In this document: positions 38,432 through 47,513 of the stretch, piece by piece
Position numbering within the stretch: position 1 is the stretch's first letter
Layout of the letters: each line of letters starts with the position of its first letter
Assembly: GCF_003606365.2 (NCBI RefSeq)
Contig: NZ_CP031933.2
Coordinates: forward strand, 620,001-684,000
DNA length: 64,000 nt
Origin: Companilactobacillus zhachilii
Lineage (GTDB): Bacteria > Bacillota > Bacilli > Lactobacillales > Lactobacillaceae
Reading direction: 5' to 3'
Made by a program: the position numbers and the translations under genes
Notes under the pieces: generated by a model
Databases searched by the model: none
Seen by the model: only the letters and a program-made list of their open reading frames with translations
Told to the model about the DNA's origin: nothing

Positions 38432-39790
38432 ATGGAAAAACCAAATTTGAAGAAGAACCAAGAAATAGAATTAGATATCCAAGACCTCTCGTATGAGGGT
38501 AAAGGTGTAGCTAAAGTTGATGATTTTACATTGTTCGTTGACAATGCTTTACCTGGTGAAAAAGTTAAAGCTGTAATTACACGGGTGAATAAGAACTTTG
38601 GTTTTGCTAGAACATTGGATGTTTTAGTGGAATCACCAGACCGTGTTCATGATATTGATGCTGTTTATGCACAAACAGGTATCGCCCCATTGAGCCATTT
38701 GAAGTATGACAAGCAACTTGAATTTAAACACAATCAAGTTGTAACAGATCTTAATAAGATTGGTTTGAAAGACGTTACCGTGAACCCTACATTAGGGATG
38801 AAATCACCATTTAACTATCGTAATAAGGCACAAGTACCTGTGCGCCAAGTTAATGGTAAATTGACAACTGGTTTCTATCGCCGTCGTTCACATGATTTAG
38901 TACCAATGGAGAACTTCTTGATTCAAGATCCTAAAATTGATGCCGAAATCATTCGTGTCCGTGATATTTTACGTAAGTACAATGTTCGTGGCTTTGATGA
39001 ACAAAATCAAAAGGGTCAAATTAGAACAATTATGGTTCGTCGTGCCTACTTTACAGGTGAAATGATGATTGTTCTAGTTTCGAGAACACCTGATATTTCA
39101 CACTACAAAGATATTACTAAAGAAATTTTGGCAAACCCTGAAGTTAAGTCATTGTTCTTAAATATTAACTCAAAGAATACCAACGTTATCTTTGGTCAAA
39201 AAATGACCTTGCTTGGTGGTAAGAAGTATATTGATGATCAAATTCTTGGCCATACATACCGCATTTCACCAAGATCTTTCTATCAAGTTAACCCAGTTCA
39301 AACTCAAAACCTTTACCAATTGGCAATTGATAAAGCTGAATTGACTGGTAAGGAAAACGTTGTTGATGCTTATTCAGGAATTGGTACAATTGGACTTTCA
39401 TTGGCGGATAAGGCTAAACATGTAACTGGTATCGAAGTGATTGAAGATGCCGTTAAAGATGCTGACCAAAATGCTAAGTTGAACAACATTACAAATACTG
39501 ATTTTGTTGTTGGTAAGACTGAAGATGTCCTAGATGAATGGGCTAAAAATGATGTCTCAGTTGACGTTTTGATGGTTGATCCTCCACGTAAAGGTTTGGC
39601 TAATTCATTGATTGATTCATTGAAGAATATTAAACCTAAGACAATTGTTTATATTAGTTGCAACCCAGCAACCTTGGCACGTGATTTGGAATTGTTAAAC
39701 GATACTTATGAAATTGGTGACGTTACACCAGTTGATATGTTCCCTATGACAAACCATATTGAATGTGTTACAAAGTTGACATTGAAGTAA
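38432..39790 (+). CDS. rlmD: 23S rRNA (uracil-5-)-methyltransferase RlmD/RlmCD
   Basis: 452 residues. N-terminal TRAM domain (YEGKGVAKVDDFTLFVDNALPGEKV), a central domain, and a SAM-dependent fold with DAYSGIGTIGLSLA, VDPPRKGL and ISCNPATLARDL holding the nucleophilic cysteine near 411. The Cys-x5-Cys-x2-Cys iron-sulfur motif of E. coli RumA is absent; the region reads YAQTGIAPLSHLKYD and the protein has only two cysteines. In Gram-positive relatives one enzyme can methylate two 23S uridines. GGTGAAAA precedes the ATG. Confidence 0.93.
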   Translation: MEKPNLKKNQEIELDIQDLSYEGKGVAKVDDFTLFVDNALPGEKVKAVITRVNKNFGFARTLDVLVESPDRVHDIDAVYAQTGIAPLSHLKYDKQLEFKHNQVVTDLNKIGLKDVTVNPTLGMKSPFNYRNKAQVPVRQVNGKLTTGFYRRRSHDLVPMENFLIQDPKIDAEIIRVRDILRKYNVRGFDEQNQKGQIRTIMVRRAYFTGEMMIVLVSRTPDISHYKDITKEILANPEVKSLFLNINSKNTNVIFGQKMTLLGGKKYIDDQILGHTYRISPRSFYQVNPVQTQNLYQLAIDKAELTGKENVVDAYSGIGTIGLSLADKAKHVTGIEVIEDAVKDADQNAKLNNITNTDFVVGKTEDVLDEWAKNDVSVDVLMVDPPRKGLANSLIDSLKNIKPKTIVYISCNPATLARDLELLNDTYEIGDVTPVDMFPMTNHIECVTKLTLK

Positions 39791-39808
39791 TTTTAAAGTT
39801 GAATAACT

Positions 39809-39985
39809 GCCGCCTCCAAGAGCAAGAAATTTCGGTCGCTGTGGGGACCGATCTGAGCCAAGGTCTCAGGTCTCGATTTTGAACTTCGCACAGTACGCGA
39901 ATTTCAAAAGTCGTCCCGTGGTGTAAGAGCTAAAGCTCTAACGCCACCTTCACAGCGACCAAAATTTCTTGCTCTTTCCGGCTAG
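39809..39985 (+). repeat. Cloverleaf intergenic element, type I, forward (copy 11)
   Basis: Outer stem GAGCAAGAAATTTCGGTCGC / GCGACCAAAATTTCTTGCTC; hairpin 3 GAGC-taaa-GCTC. Begins 18 bp after rlmD. With the side arm and copy 12 it makes one complete ~480-bp composite unit. Confidence 0.92.
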
Positions 39986-40105
39986 GGTCTGTCTTTAAAT
40001 TATTCTGATATGGATAAATACTTTTAGAGCAGAGTTGTTCCAGAATTCTATCAAGACGGTAAAAAAATATTTGAAGTATCAAGCTATTCTTAAGTTAATA
40101 AAGAA
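39982..40105 (-). repeat. Side arm of the composite element
   Basis: CTAGGGTCTGTCTTTAAATT, then ATTCTGATA, GGATAAATACTTTTAGAGC and GTTGTTCCAGAATTC, matching 11745-11885 and 20531-20681. It joins copy 11 directly to copy 12. Confidence 0.8.
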
Positions 40106-40292
40106 TTAGTTGGAAGATGCGGACAGTGGTTACTGGCAGTGAAAGTGGTGTTAGGACGACCGTTTTTGTCGTTCTTACAGCACTGGGCGTGTTTAAGACT
40201 TACTGACCTTGCAAGGTTTAAACCGAGGTCCGAGACACAAGGCTTGCGCCGTTCCGTACTGCCAGTGACCACTGTCCTCATCTGGAGACGGC
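40106..40292 (-). repeat. Cloverleaf intergenic element, type II, inverted (copy 12)
   Basis: Outer stem GGACAGTGGTTACTGGCAGT / ACTGCCAGTGACCACTGTCC. Hairpin 3 is enlarged to AGGACGAC - cgttttt - GTCGTTCT, a form shared only with copy 19. It precedes the small membrane protein by 42 bp. Confidence 0.9.
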
Positions 40293-40334
40293 ATACCATA
40301 AGATACTATGCGTTAATTACAAAGAGGTACAAAT

Positions 40335-40520
40335 ATGAAACTGATTTTTGGAATTGGTGCTATTTTAATTGGTATTTGGCAGATTTATATTTCAAAACAG
40401 TATTTTAATAACCTAAAGAAGCAATCTAGTCCTTTGATTTTTGCCTTAATTGCAGTGATTGCAAGTTTGGTATTTGCGGCTTTTTTGCTCATTTATGGTG
40501 TTAGAATTTTACTATTCTAA
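40335..40520 (+). CDS. Small membrane protein
   Basis: 61 residues with two membrane helices (about 1-20 and 35-58) and a short basic loop, KQYFNNLKKQSS. AAAGAGGTAC gives a good ribosome site before the ATG, and a terminator follows. I do not recognise a family. Not a shadow of another gene, but a function cannot be inferred from position between an element and a convergent hydrolase gene. Confidence 0.6.
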   Translation: MKLIFGIGAILIGIWQIYISKQYFNNLKKQSSPLIFALIAVIASLVFAAFLLIYGVRILLF

Positions 40521-40533
40521 AATTTGAAAAAAT

Positions 40534-40590
40534 AAAAAGTAGCTATAAGAGAATATCGACTTAATCGATAAAACTTATAGCTGCTTTTTT
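40534..40590 (+). terminator. Bidirectional terminator
   Basis: AGCTATAAG / CTTATAGCT with A- and T-runs on both sides, and an inner TATCGA-cttaa-TCGATA. Serves the small membrane gene and the opposite hydrolase operon. Confidence 0.85.
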
Positions 40591-40602
40591 GTATTTTATT
40601 AA

Positions 40603-41499
40603 TTATTTATTTACTTTAGGAACCTTCTTATTAGGTGGATTTTGTCCCATACCATTAATACCGTTTCCGACGATGTACTGATGGAAAATATCAATGAACT
40701 GGTTATTAGCAATCATGTCGGAATGTTGGGCTTTCGTACCGGTCAATGTGATTAAGGTATATCGTTTAATATGTCCCTCATAGATGTATTTACCGGCGTC
40801 AACGCTACCGATTGGAACGATACCATCATCGGTATAAAGTTGTGTCCCCGCAATTGAATAGTAAGTCAAATCTTCAGGAATTTTATTCCGATCTTTAACT
40901 AGGTCGTTTAACATTTGTGTTCGATTGGAAGTGCTTTTTTCTTCAAAATTATAAGGGGTCCCGACTGTCAACATTTGATTAACGGTAATGGTGGAGTCAT
41001 CGAAATAATGTTCCAAGAAATAAGTCCAAATCAATCCACCGTTTGAATGACCAAAGGCATTGAAATTATTGAAACGATAGCGGTCTTTTAATTTATTAAA
41101 AGCGATATTAAACCAAGCCGCTTGTTGCTTGATATTAGAGTAGCCATCTTTATTATTTTCAAAACCGACCACTATGAAAGGACGAGTATCATTGGGTCTA
41201 ATACTACCTGTATAAGTAATCTTGTCGTTTTTATGGACGGTCATTTTAAGCAGACTGTGATGTTCGCCGTATTGACGATTAATTGTTTTAACTAAATCAT
41301 CAAACCGGTTTGCCGTGGCACTACTACCTGGAATCATGATAACGGGTGACATTGGTGAATTATATCTGCCGGCTAAGGTTGTAACGTTACTTTTGGTCCA
41401 CATGTATGACGGGATACCGAGCAAAATTAAAATGAGTCCTAAGGCCACTAAATATTTAAAATTTTTATTCTTACGTAAGGTACGAAACTTTAGTCGCAT
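40603..41499 (-). CDS. DUF915-type alpha/beta hydrolase, membrane-anchored
   Basis: 298 residues: one N-terminal membrane helix (about 14-34), then an outside alpha/beta hydrolase domain. IMIPGSSATANRFD forms the oxyanion region and GHSNGG (near 150) the nucleophile elbow; a His near the C-terminus (AQHSDM) completes the likely triad. DUF915 cell-surface hydrolases are common in lactobacilli; substrates are unknown. Its start overlaps the stop of the PTS gene by one base, so they are co-transcribed, an unusual pairing. Confidence 0.85.
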   Translation of the reverse strand: MRLKFRTLRKNKNFKYLVALGLILILLGIPSYMWTKSNVTTLAGRYNSPMSPVIMIPGSSATANRFDDLVKTINRQYGEHHSLLKMTVHKNDKITYTGSIRPNDTRPFIVVGFENNKDGYSNIKQQAAWFNIAFNKLKDRYRFNNFNAFGHSNGGLIWTYFLEHYFDDSTITVNQMLTVGTPYNFEEKSTSNRTQMLNDLVKDRNKIPEDLTYYSIAGTQLYTDDGIVPIGSVDAGKYIYEGHIKRYTLITLTGTKAQHSDMIANNQFIDIFHQYIVGNGINGMGQNPPNKKVPKVNK

Positions 41500-42827
41500 T
41501 AGTCTTCACCTTCTTCAATGCCGAGATTGTCCAATAATTTCACTTTAACAGCCATTTTGACGAAAGGCATATAAATGTACACGGAGATAATTATCGCCAG
41601 CACAGAGAACGCCAGGGCCTGCCAGCTACCATTTGTACCAATAAAGGCAATCAAAGGCCCAGGGGTACCGATTGGTACTGGATAAACACTGGGAGGCATT
41701 AAATGTGCAGCAATCGCAATGGCTGCCATTAACATATTAGCTAGAGGGGCTAATACAAAGGGAATTAGAAAAATAACATTAAATAGCACGGGAATACCAG
41801 TCATAACCCCGCTACTAATGTTGAAGAGACTAGGAATCATGGCCCAGCGAGCAACTGTTTGGAAATCTTTATCTTTAGAGACAATCAAGATTGCAATAAT
41901 CAAACCTAAGATAGCTCCAGTACCACCATACGTTGCAAAGGCATGGTAGAGTGTTGAGCTGGTGAAGGGATTAGGAGCATTCCAAGCGGTATGTTTCTGA
42001 AGGGCATAATTTAAATTGATTGTTGATAGGGCGTCCATTTTTTCGACACCTAAAGCAGAGTAAGTACCTGACCATCCGAAAAATGACATGACAAGTGTGT
42101 AAATTGAAAAGATTAAGGTTTTACCTAATTGAGCCCAATCGTTAGTTGGGGTAGATTCAGTTGAAAGTGCGTTGATAAAATTACCAGGAGCCTCTGAATA
42201 GAAGGTTACATTGATTAAGGTACTGAAGATAATAGCGAGAATTAATGTGATAATGATGGGACGAAATGAAATGAAGGTTCGTTCTAGAATACTTTTTGAA
42301 AGTTTATTTTTCTCTAAATTAGGAGCCGAACGGCTAAACTTTTTGAAAATCCAACCGATAATCATACCGGAAATGATTGCAAAGAGAAGCCCTCGAATGC
42401 TTAAAATTTGGGCATGAAAAGAAATTGGCTGTGTTTTTGAATAAGTGTAATCCATGATTAATAAGGCACTGATACCAGTGATACCAGCCAGTTGGTCATC
42501 ACGATGATAATATTTGGCAGTATATTTGGCAGCACCAAAGATGGCAATCACTGATACCCACCCTAAAGTCAGACTGTACAGTCCGTTGGTTATGTTATCT
42601 ATCCAACGAAAAATGAGGTCATTACCAAAAGGAGGCAAGATATCCGATAGGAAACCTTCTTTACCGATAATGACAGTTTGAATAATTTTAATGAAACTTC
42701 CAAAAAGAGCGAATGGAAAAATCAATAACAATGTTTTTTGAATAATTCGATAAACTAAAAGTTTTTGGATCTTTAAAGTTCCATAAACCAGCTTTTCCTC
42801 AAATTTATTGCTGAATTGAACTTTCAT
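41499..42827 (-). CDS. PTS EIIC, cellobiose/lactose (oligosaccharide) family
   Basis: 442 residues with about ten membrane helices, an EIIC of the Lac family that moves a beta-glucoside or similar disaccharide while it is phosphorylated. Start at ATG 42827 (MKVQFSNKFEEKL) follows TAGGTG; a longer frame begins upstream without a ribosome site. Late motif VYPVPIGTPGPLIAFIGTNG fits the substrate region. No EIIA, EIIB or glycosidase lies beside it, so it would need partners encoded elsewhere. Operon with the surface hydrolase. Confidence 0.85.
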   Translation of the reverse strand: MKVQFSNKFEEKLVYGTLKIQKLLVYRIIQKTLLLIFPFALFGSFIKIIQTVIIGKEGFLSDILPPFGNDLIFRWIDNITNGLYSLTLGWVSVIAIFGAAKYTAKYYHRDDQLAGITGISALLIMDYTYSKTQPISFHAQILSIRGLLFAIISGMIIGWIFKKFSRSAPNLEKNKLSKSILERTFISFRPIIITLILAIIFSTLINVTFYSEAPGNFINALSTESTPTNDWAQLGKTLIFSIYTLVMSFFGWSGTYSALGVEKMDALSTINLNYALQKHTAWNAPNPFTSSTLYHAFATYGGTGAILGLIIAILIVSKDKDFQTVARWAMIPSLFNISSGVMTGIPVLFNVIFLIPFVLAPLANMLMAAIAIAAHLMPPSVYPVPIGTPGPLIAFIGTNGSWQALAFSVLAIIISVYIYMPFVKMAVKVKLLDNLGIEEGED

Positions 42828-42883
42828 GAAAACACCTACTATCTGTTTCAAATATAGATTCCACAAAAATTATAACCTCCAAC

Positions 42884-42915
42884 AAAAAAAGCCGCCATTA
42901 AAGCGACCTTTTTTT
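42884..42915 (-). terminator. Terminator overlapping the permease stop codon
   Basis: GGTCGC - tttaat - GGCGGC type hairpin on the minus strand with T-run; the stop codon of the permease lies in its loop. Confidence 0.65.
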
Positions 42916-44238
42916 GTAAAGATAATGAATGTAATAAATCGGTAAACCAAGTAATGTGATACTGATACCCATGATTGCTAATCCCGGTTGACGGAACAAA
43001 GTTGAAACAATGATATAACCGCCCCCTAACAAGGCAATGATTGGCGGTATTGGATAGAAGTTGATCTTATAAGGTCGTTCCAATTCTGGTTCACTATGGC
43101 GTAAGATAAAGACTCCGATGAACATCATCATTGAAAAAATCCACATAACAAAAACCAACATATCGGTCAGATAATCAAAACTACCCATGAAGATCATTAC
43201 AATCGCAATGATAGTTTGAATTAAACCAGCGTTAGCAGGTACACGAGTGTTTTTAGTTAGTTTAGCGAAGAATTTTGAGAAGACGATCTCGTCATCAACC
43301 CCTAAAACATAACTAACTCGAGGACCAGTCATTGTATAGCCATTTACTGAACCAAAAACTGAAATTAAGATACCAATTGTAACTAGTTTTCCACCGATAT
43401 CTCCAAAGATATGAATAGCAGCTTCAGAAGCTGCATTTTGATTTCCAGGAATCAGGTGAAAAGGTAATGACTTGATGAAAACAAAGCTAATCAAAACATA
43501 GATTAATGTAATAAAGAAAAGACCAACGATAATTGATTTTGCCAAATCTTTTTCAGGCTTTTTCATTTCACCGGCCAAATTACCAACGTTCATCCAGCCG
43601 TCAAAAGCAAACATTGTTGCTAATAATCCGCCACCCATTGATGACCAAAAATCGGGGTGACTTCCCGCAGTGATGGGAAAGAGTGATACGGGATGTGCTG
43701 CGGGTGTAAAAATACCGATCACAATGATGACAACAATTGGAATCAATTTGGCAATTAAAGAGATTGATTGAATTCGACCACCGACTTTAGCACCCAGTAA
43801 ATTAACTAGATATAGGAAAATGGCCAATGCGATGGCAATAGGAATTTGCCATTTTTGCGGTAGATTGCATAAGTTCAAAACTTGTGTTGCAAAAATAATT
43901 GATAGTGCTGAGATACCAGCGGGATAATAAATAACTGACTGTGCCCAAGCTAATAAGAAAGCCGGGACCCTTCCATAGATATATTCAATATATTTGTAAA
44001 TACCTCCGGCAACAGGTAGTGCTGAAGCTAATTCAGCAACTGTTAAACCAGCATTAATAGTAATAAGACCAGCTAAGATCCATACGAAGATAGTTAAACT
44101 GGCTGATCCAGTAGCGGCTGTAACACTGGAGATTTTGAAGAAAACTCCACCCCCGATGACAAGGCCCATTACTGTTGATAGCGCTGGAAAGAAACCGAGG
44201 TCTCTTTTCAGGCTAAACTTGTCTGTTTCATTGTTCAT
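42898..44238 (-). CDS. APC-family amino acid permease (LAT/SteT-like)
   Basis: 446 residues, 12 membrane helices. The unwound part of helix 1 is VMGLVIGGGVFFKIS, followed by VAELASALPVAGGIYKYIEYIYG in helices 2-3, both typical of the LAT-type exchangers such as SteT (Ser/Thr exchange). Helix 6 AFDGWMNVGNLAGEMKKPEKD is conserved. GAGGGGAG precedes the ATG. Divergent from the oxidoreductase gene. Exact amino acid cannot be read. Confidence 0.88.
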   Translation of the reverse strand: MNNETDKFSLKRDLGFFPALSTVMGLVIGGGVFFKISSVTAATGSASLTIFVWILAGLITINAGLTVAELASALPVAGGIYKYIEYIYGRVPAFLLAWAQSVIYYPAGISALSIIFATQVLNLCNLPQKWQIPIAIALAIFLYLVNLLGAKVGGRIQSISLIAKLIPIVVIIVIGIFTPAAHPVSLFPITAGSHPDFWSSMGGGLLATMFAFDGWMNVGNLAGEMKKPEKDLAKSIIVGLFFITLIYVLISFVFIKSLPFHLIPGNQNAASEAAIHIFGDIGGKLVTIGILISVFGSVNGYTMTGPRVSYVLGVDDEIVFSKFFAKLTKNTRVPANAGLIQTIIAIVMIFMGSFDYLTDMLVFVMWIFSMMMFIGVFILRHSEPELERPYKINFYPIPPIIALLGGGYIIVSTLFRQPGLAIMGISITLLGLPIYYIHYLYKKRSL

Positions 44239-44361
44239 TAAACGATAATACTCCCCTCAATAGGTTTAAAATAAAATTATATACCATAATATTAAATTTC
44301 AAGAATTTTTTATTGGTAATTACGCTTACATATAAGTAAAATTAAAATCAGAGGTGATTTT

Positions 44362-45357
44362 ATGATTAGTTTAGGGATAATAGGAACAAATTGGATCACA
44401 GAACAATTTATTAAAGCAACCGACATAACCAAGACATTTGCATTGACACATGTCTATTCACGTACTGAAGCAAAGGCAAAAAGCTTTGTTGAAGATTTGG
44501 ATAAGAAAAATATCAATATTAGTACTGATTTGACTGCTTTCTTTAAGGAAGATTTTGATACAGTCTATATTGCTTCACCTAATGGGTTGCATTTTGAGCA
44601 AGCTAAGCAAGCAATTGAAAATAATAAGAATGTGATTGTGGAAAAACCAAGTACTTCAACAATTAAGGAATTCACGATCTTGGAAAAACTAGCTCAAGAG
44701 CATGATGTGTACCTTTTTGAAGCAGCACGTCATATCCATGAGCCTATCTTTAAGAAAATCGCAGAAATCGTTGCTAAGCATCGTGATGAATTGAGTGGGG
44801 CAACCTTTTCATATATGAAATATTCGAGCCGTTATGACGCCTATAAAGCAGGGAAGAATCCTAATGTATTTACGACCAGATTTTCCGGTGGCGCCTTGTA
44901 TGACTTAGGTGTTTATACAGTTTATGACGCCGTTGTGCTTTTTGGACAACCTGAGAAAGTCGATTATGATGCCGAATTTTTGGCATCTGGAGTTGATGGC
45001 AGTGGTGCCTTGACTTTGAAGTATCCAAATTTTGACGTCAATATTATCATTGGTAAGACTAAAAATTCTTACATGTCATCAGAAATTTATTTTGGACGTG
45101 ATACGTTGTTGTTAGATAATGGCGGTGATATTAGCCATCTTGATTGGGCTGACGACAATAAGAATATTACCGATGTTCCAACACCTAAGAGTGAAAACCC
45201 TATGGATTCAGAAGCTCACGAGTTTGCTAGAATAATGACTGAAAATGATCAAGCAAGTTATGATAAACTATTACAATATGCTAGAACAGTAAATCGAATT
45301 CTAGAGCAAGCAAGAACAAGCGCAGGCATTGTTTTTGATGCAGATGAGGAAAAATAA
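44362..45357 (+). CDS. Gfo/Idh/MocA-family oxidoreductase
   Basis: 331 residues. N-terminal Rossmann domain SLGIIGTNWITEQFI and the family signature EKP in NKNVIVEKPSTST near 98; the C-terminal sheet domain includes the FSGGALYDLGVYTVYDAV region. It should use NAD(P) on a sugar or related polyol. AGAGGTGATTTT precedes the ATG. The helicase that follows uses its last bases as ribosome site, so the two are co-transcribed by chance or design. Confidence 0.9.
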   Translation: MISLGIIGTNWITEQFIKATDITKTFALTHVYSRTEAKAKSFVEDLDKKNINISTDLTAFFKEDFDTVYIASPNGLHFEQAKQAIENNKNVIVEKPSTSTIKEFTILEKLAQEHDVYLFEAARHIHEPIFKKIAEIVAKHRDELSGATFSYMKYSSRYDAYKAGKNPNVFTTRFSGGALYDLGVYTVYDAVVLFGQPEKVDYDAEFLASGVDGSGALTLKYPNFDVNIIIGKTKNSYMSSEIYFGRDTLLLDNGGDISHLDWADDNKNITDVPTPKSENPMDSEAHEFARIMTENDQASYDKLLQYARTVNRILEQARTSAGIVFDADEEK

Positions 45358-45358
45358 A

Positions 45359-46585
45359 TTGGAAATACCAAAATTATATCAAGACTACTTTAAAGAAAAT
45401 CAGTTTGAAACATTAACGAAGATTCAAGAAGCCGTCTACATGCCTTTTAAAGAAGGTAAGGATTTAGTTGCTATGGCACCAACTGGATCAGGAAAGACAC
45501 TGGGATTTGTGATGCCAATGTTAGAAACGTTAGTGCCCAAGGATGGTCTTCAAGTATTAATTTTAGAACCATCACAAGAGTTAGCTATGCAAGTTAGGGA
45601 TGTGATCCAACCACTTGCTAAATTAGTTGATTGTAAGGTTCAAGCTTTAACTGGTGGAGCCAATCCGACTCGCCAATTAAAGAAATTAAAGGAAAAACCT
45701 GAGATTATTGTTGCTACCTTGGGAAGACTGAACGAGTTGACTGAATCACGTAAGGTTAAACTTGGTAACATCAATACCGTTATCGTTGATGAAGCAGATG
45801 AAATGTTGAACGAATCAAAATTAGAAACCGTTCGTAAGACTATTTCACAAATGCCAGCCGATGTACAAATGACATTTTTCTCAGCCACTGGCAATGATAT
45901 CTTCCAAGATATGCATAAATGGTTTGGACAAGATTTCTTGGTAATCGATCAACGTAACGATACTAGTTATACTGCTGGTATTAAGCATTACTTTGTCGAT
46001 GCAAACAATGAGTTTATTAAGAATGCTATTTTGAGAGAATTAGCCCACAATAAGAAATTCCTCGGAATTGTCTTTTTCAATAATTCACGTTCACTTCACA
46101 AGGCAATCAGTGATATGAACCACGATAAGACTAACTTTGTTGCGCTTGATAGTAAGATGTCATCTCAACAACGTAAAACGGCGTTACAACTATTTTCAAG
46201 TAAGAAAGTTAACTTATTGTTAACGACCGATGTAGCTGCTCGTGGAATGGATATTAATGATGTTAATATGATTGTTAACTATATGATTCCGCGTGACAAC
46301 AGTGAGTATGTTCATCGCGCTGGCCGTACTGGTAGAATGGGTAAGAGCGGTAACGTTATTACTTTTGGTAACAGTCATGATATGCGTAATCTTCAAGAAG
46401 TCGTTGATGTAGAAATTACAAAAACGTATGTTGATCATGAAGGTAAGTTGACTAAGAAGCCGGTCTTTACCAAGTCTAAGCGTTATAACGATGCAAAGAA
46501 GCAATCAAAAAATAACAAACCAAAACAACGTTTACGGGACAAGAAGAATAAAGGTAAACGTAGTTTCCATAAGAAACAAGATTAG
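45359..46585 (+). CDS. DEAD-box RNA helicase
   Basis: 408 residues. Motifs: MAPTGSGKT (I), PSQELAMQ (Ia), VDEADEM (II), FSATG (III), and HRAGRTGRMG (VI); the C-terminal tail is strongly basic (KKQSKNNKPKQRLRDKKNKGK), as in CshB-type RNA helicases that help ribosome assembly and cold growth. Start is TTG 45359: GAGGA lies 8 nt upstream and the Gfo/Idh stop just before; a frame from 45329 would overlap the previous gene without a signal. Confidence 0.9.
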   Translation: MEIPKLYQDYFKENQFETLTKIQEAVYMPFKEGKDLVAMAPTGSGKTLGFVMPMLETLVPKDGLQVLILEPSQELAMQVRDVIQPLAKLVDCKVQALTGGANPTRQLKKLKEKPEIIVATLGRLNELTESRKVKLGNINTVIVDEADEMLNESKLETVRKTISQMPADVQMTFFSATGNDIFQDMHKWFGQDFLVIDQRNDTSYTAGIKHYFVDANNEFIKNAILRELAHNKKFLGIVFFNNSRSLHKAISDMNHDKTNFVALDSKMSSQQRKTALQLFSSKKVNLLLTTDVAARGMDINDVNMIVNYMIPRDNSEYVHRAGRTGRMGKSGNVITFGNSHDMRNLQEVVDVEITKTYVDHEGKLTKKPVFTKSKRYNDAKKQSKNNKPKQRLRDKKNKGKRSFHKKQD

Positions 46586-46631
46586 TTTAGTATCTGCACG
46601 CCTTTTGCGTTAAAATAATAGGTGTGTTTAT

Positions 46632-46705
46632 GGTCCCTTGGCCCAGTTGGATAGAGCAACTGCCTCCTAAGCAGTAGGTCCCCGGTTCGATTCCGGGAGG
46701 GATCA
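46632..46705 (+). tRNA. tRNA-Arg (anticodon CCT)
   Basis: Acceptor GGTCCCT / AGGGATC plus A. Anticodon stem ACTGC/GCAGT encloses CTCCTAA, so the anticodon is CCT, reading AGG. T arm CCCGG-TTCGATT-CCGGG. No encoded CCA. Lone tRNA between the helicase and the thioesterase genes. Confidence 0.95.
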
Positions 46706-46761
46706 TTAATCAAGTGATAAATGAGAATATAGAGATAAAACTAATATAAAATGATATCTCT

Positions 46762-46817
46762 GAAAAAATGAAGAAGCTGTCGTGAGGATAACCTGATCAC
46801 TAGCTTTTTCATTTTTT
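46762..46817 (+). terminator. Terminator after tRNA-Arg
   Basis: AAAAAATGAAGAAGCT / AGCTTTTTCATTTTTT across a long loop; the T-run lies in the stem base. Confidence 0.7.
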
Positions 46818-46888
46818 GATTTTTAAGTGGTTAGAGAAAACGATTTTGTTGTCTTATCTGAATAATTTTCGTAGTGGAGGTAATATAG

Positions 46889-47395
46889 TTGGAAACTATC
46901 AAATGTAGTCGAACACTTTCTATCAGTAATCATCGGGTGTTCTCATCTGATTTGAATGAACATAATACGGTTTTTGGTGGCAGAACCTTAATGGTGATTG
47001 ATGATAATTCATCAATAGCGGCGTCACGTGTAGCGAGAATCGAAACGGTGACAGCATCAATCGATCAAGTTAATTTTATTTTGCCATTTGGGTTACAAGA
47101 TTCAATGTGTACAGAATCTTACGTTTCTGGCGTTGGTAGTCGTTCGATTGAAGTATTTACTAAGATTATTGGTGAACATTTAAAAACTGGCAAGAGATTC
47201 TTGGGGCTAACTTGTTTCTCGACTTTTGTTGTAACGGATAAAGATGTGGTTTTACCGGGTGTTGTGCCTGATAATGATGAAGCAGAATATGTTTGCAGCG
47301 GCTATCATGAAAGACAGTCTGAGAGATTAGCCAAGTTGCTAAAACAAGAAAAATTTAATAAAAATATTAGTTTGAAATTTCCATGGCAAGATTAG
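46889..47395 (+). CDS. Acyl-CoA thioesterase (YkhA-type hotdog fold)
   Basis: 168 residues, a single hotdog domain: SDLNEHNTVFGGRTLMVIDDNSSIAASR carries the N-H-N/G substrate loop, and the second half has SRSIEVFTKIIGEHLKTGKR. Hydrolyses acyl-CoA; chain preference unknown. The TTG start at 46889 follows GTGGAGGTAA. Followed by a truncated element and a terminator. Confidence 0.85.
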   Translation: METIKCSRTLSISNHRVFSSDLNEHNTVFGGRTLMVIDDNSSIAASRVARIETVTASIDQVNFILPFGLQDSMCTESYVSGVGSRSIEVFTKIIGEHLKTGKRFLGLTCFSTFVVTDKDVVLPGVVPDNDEAEYVCSGYHERQSERLAKLLKQEKFNKNISLKFPWQD

Positions 47396-47416
47396 AAAGG
47401 GGAGTTTGGTTAGATT

Positions 47417-47453
47417 CCGTCTCTGGGTGCAAGAAATACTGGCGCTGTGGGGA
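47417..47453 (+). repeat. Truncated cloverleaf element (remnant)
   Basis: CCGTCTCTGGGTGCAAGAAA, TACTGGCGCTGTGGGGA is the first outer arm of a type I element; everything after GGGGA is missing. It matches copy 7 and shares its left flank AGTTTGGTTAGATT, so both descend from one insertion event or one source. The 277-bp gap here otherwise holds only the following terminator and AT-rich DNA. Confidence 0.85.
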
Positions 47454-47513
47454 TATGTTGTAACTAACTGATTTGATTAAAAAACGCTATATGATTTGAG
47501 ATTGAACTTAATC

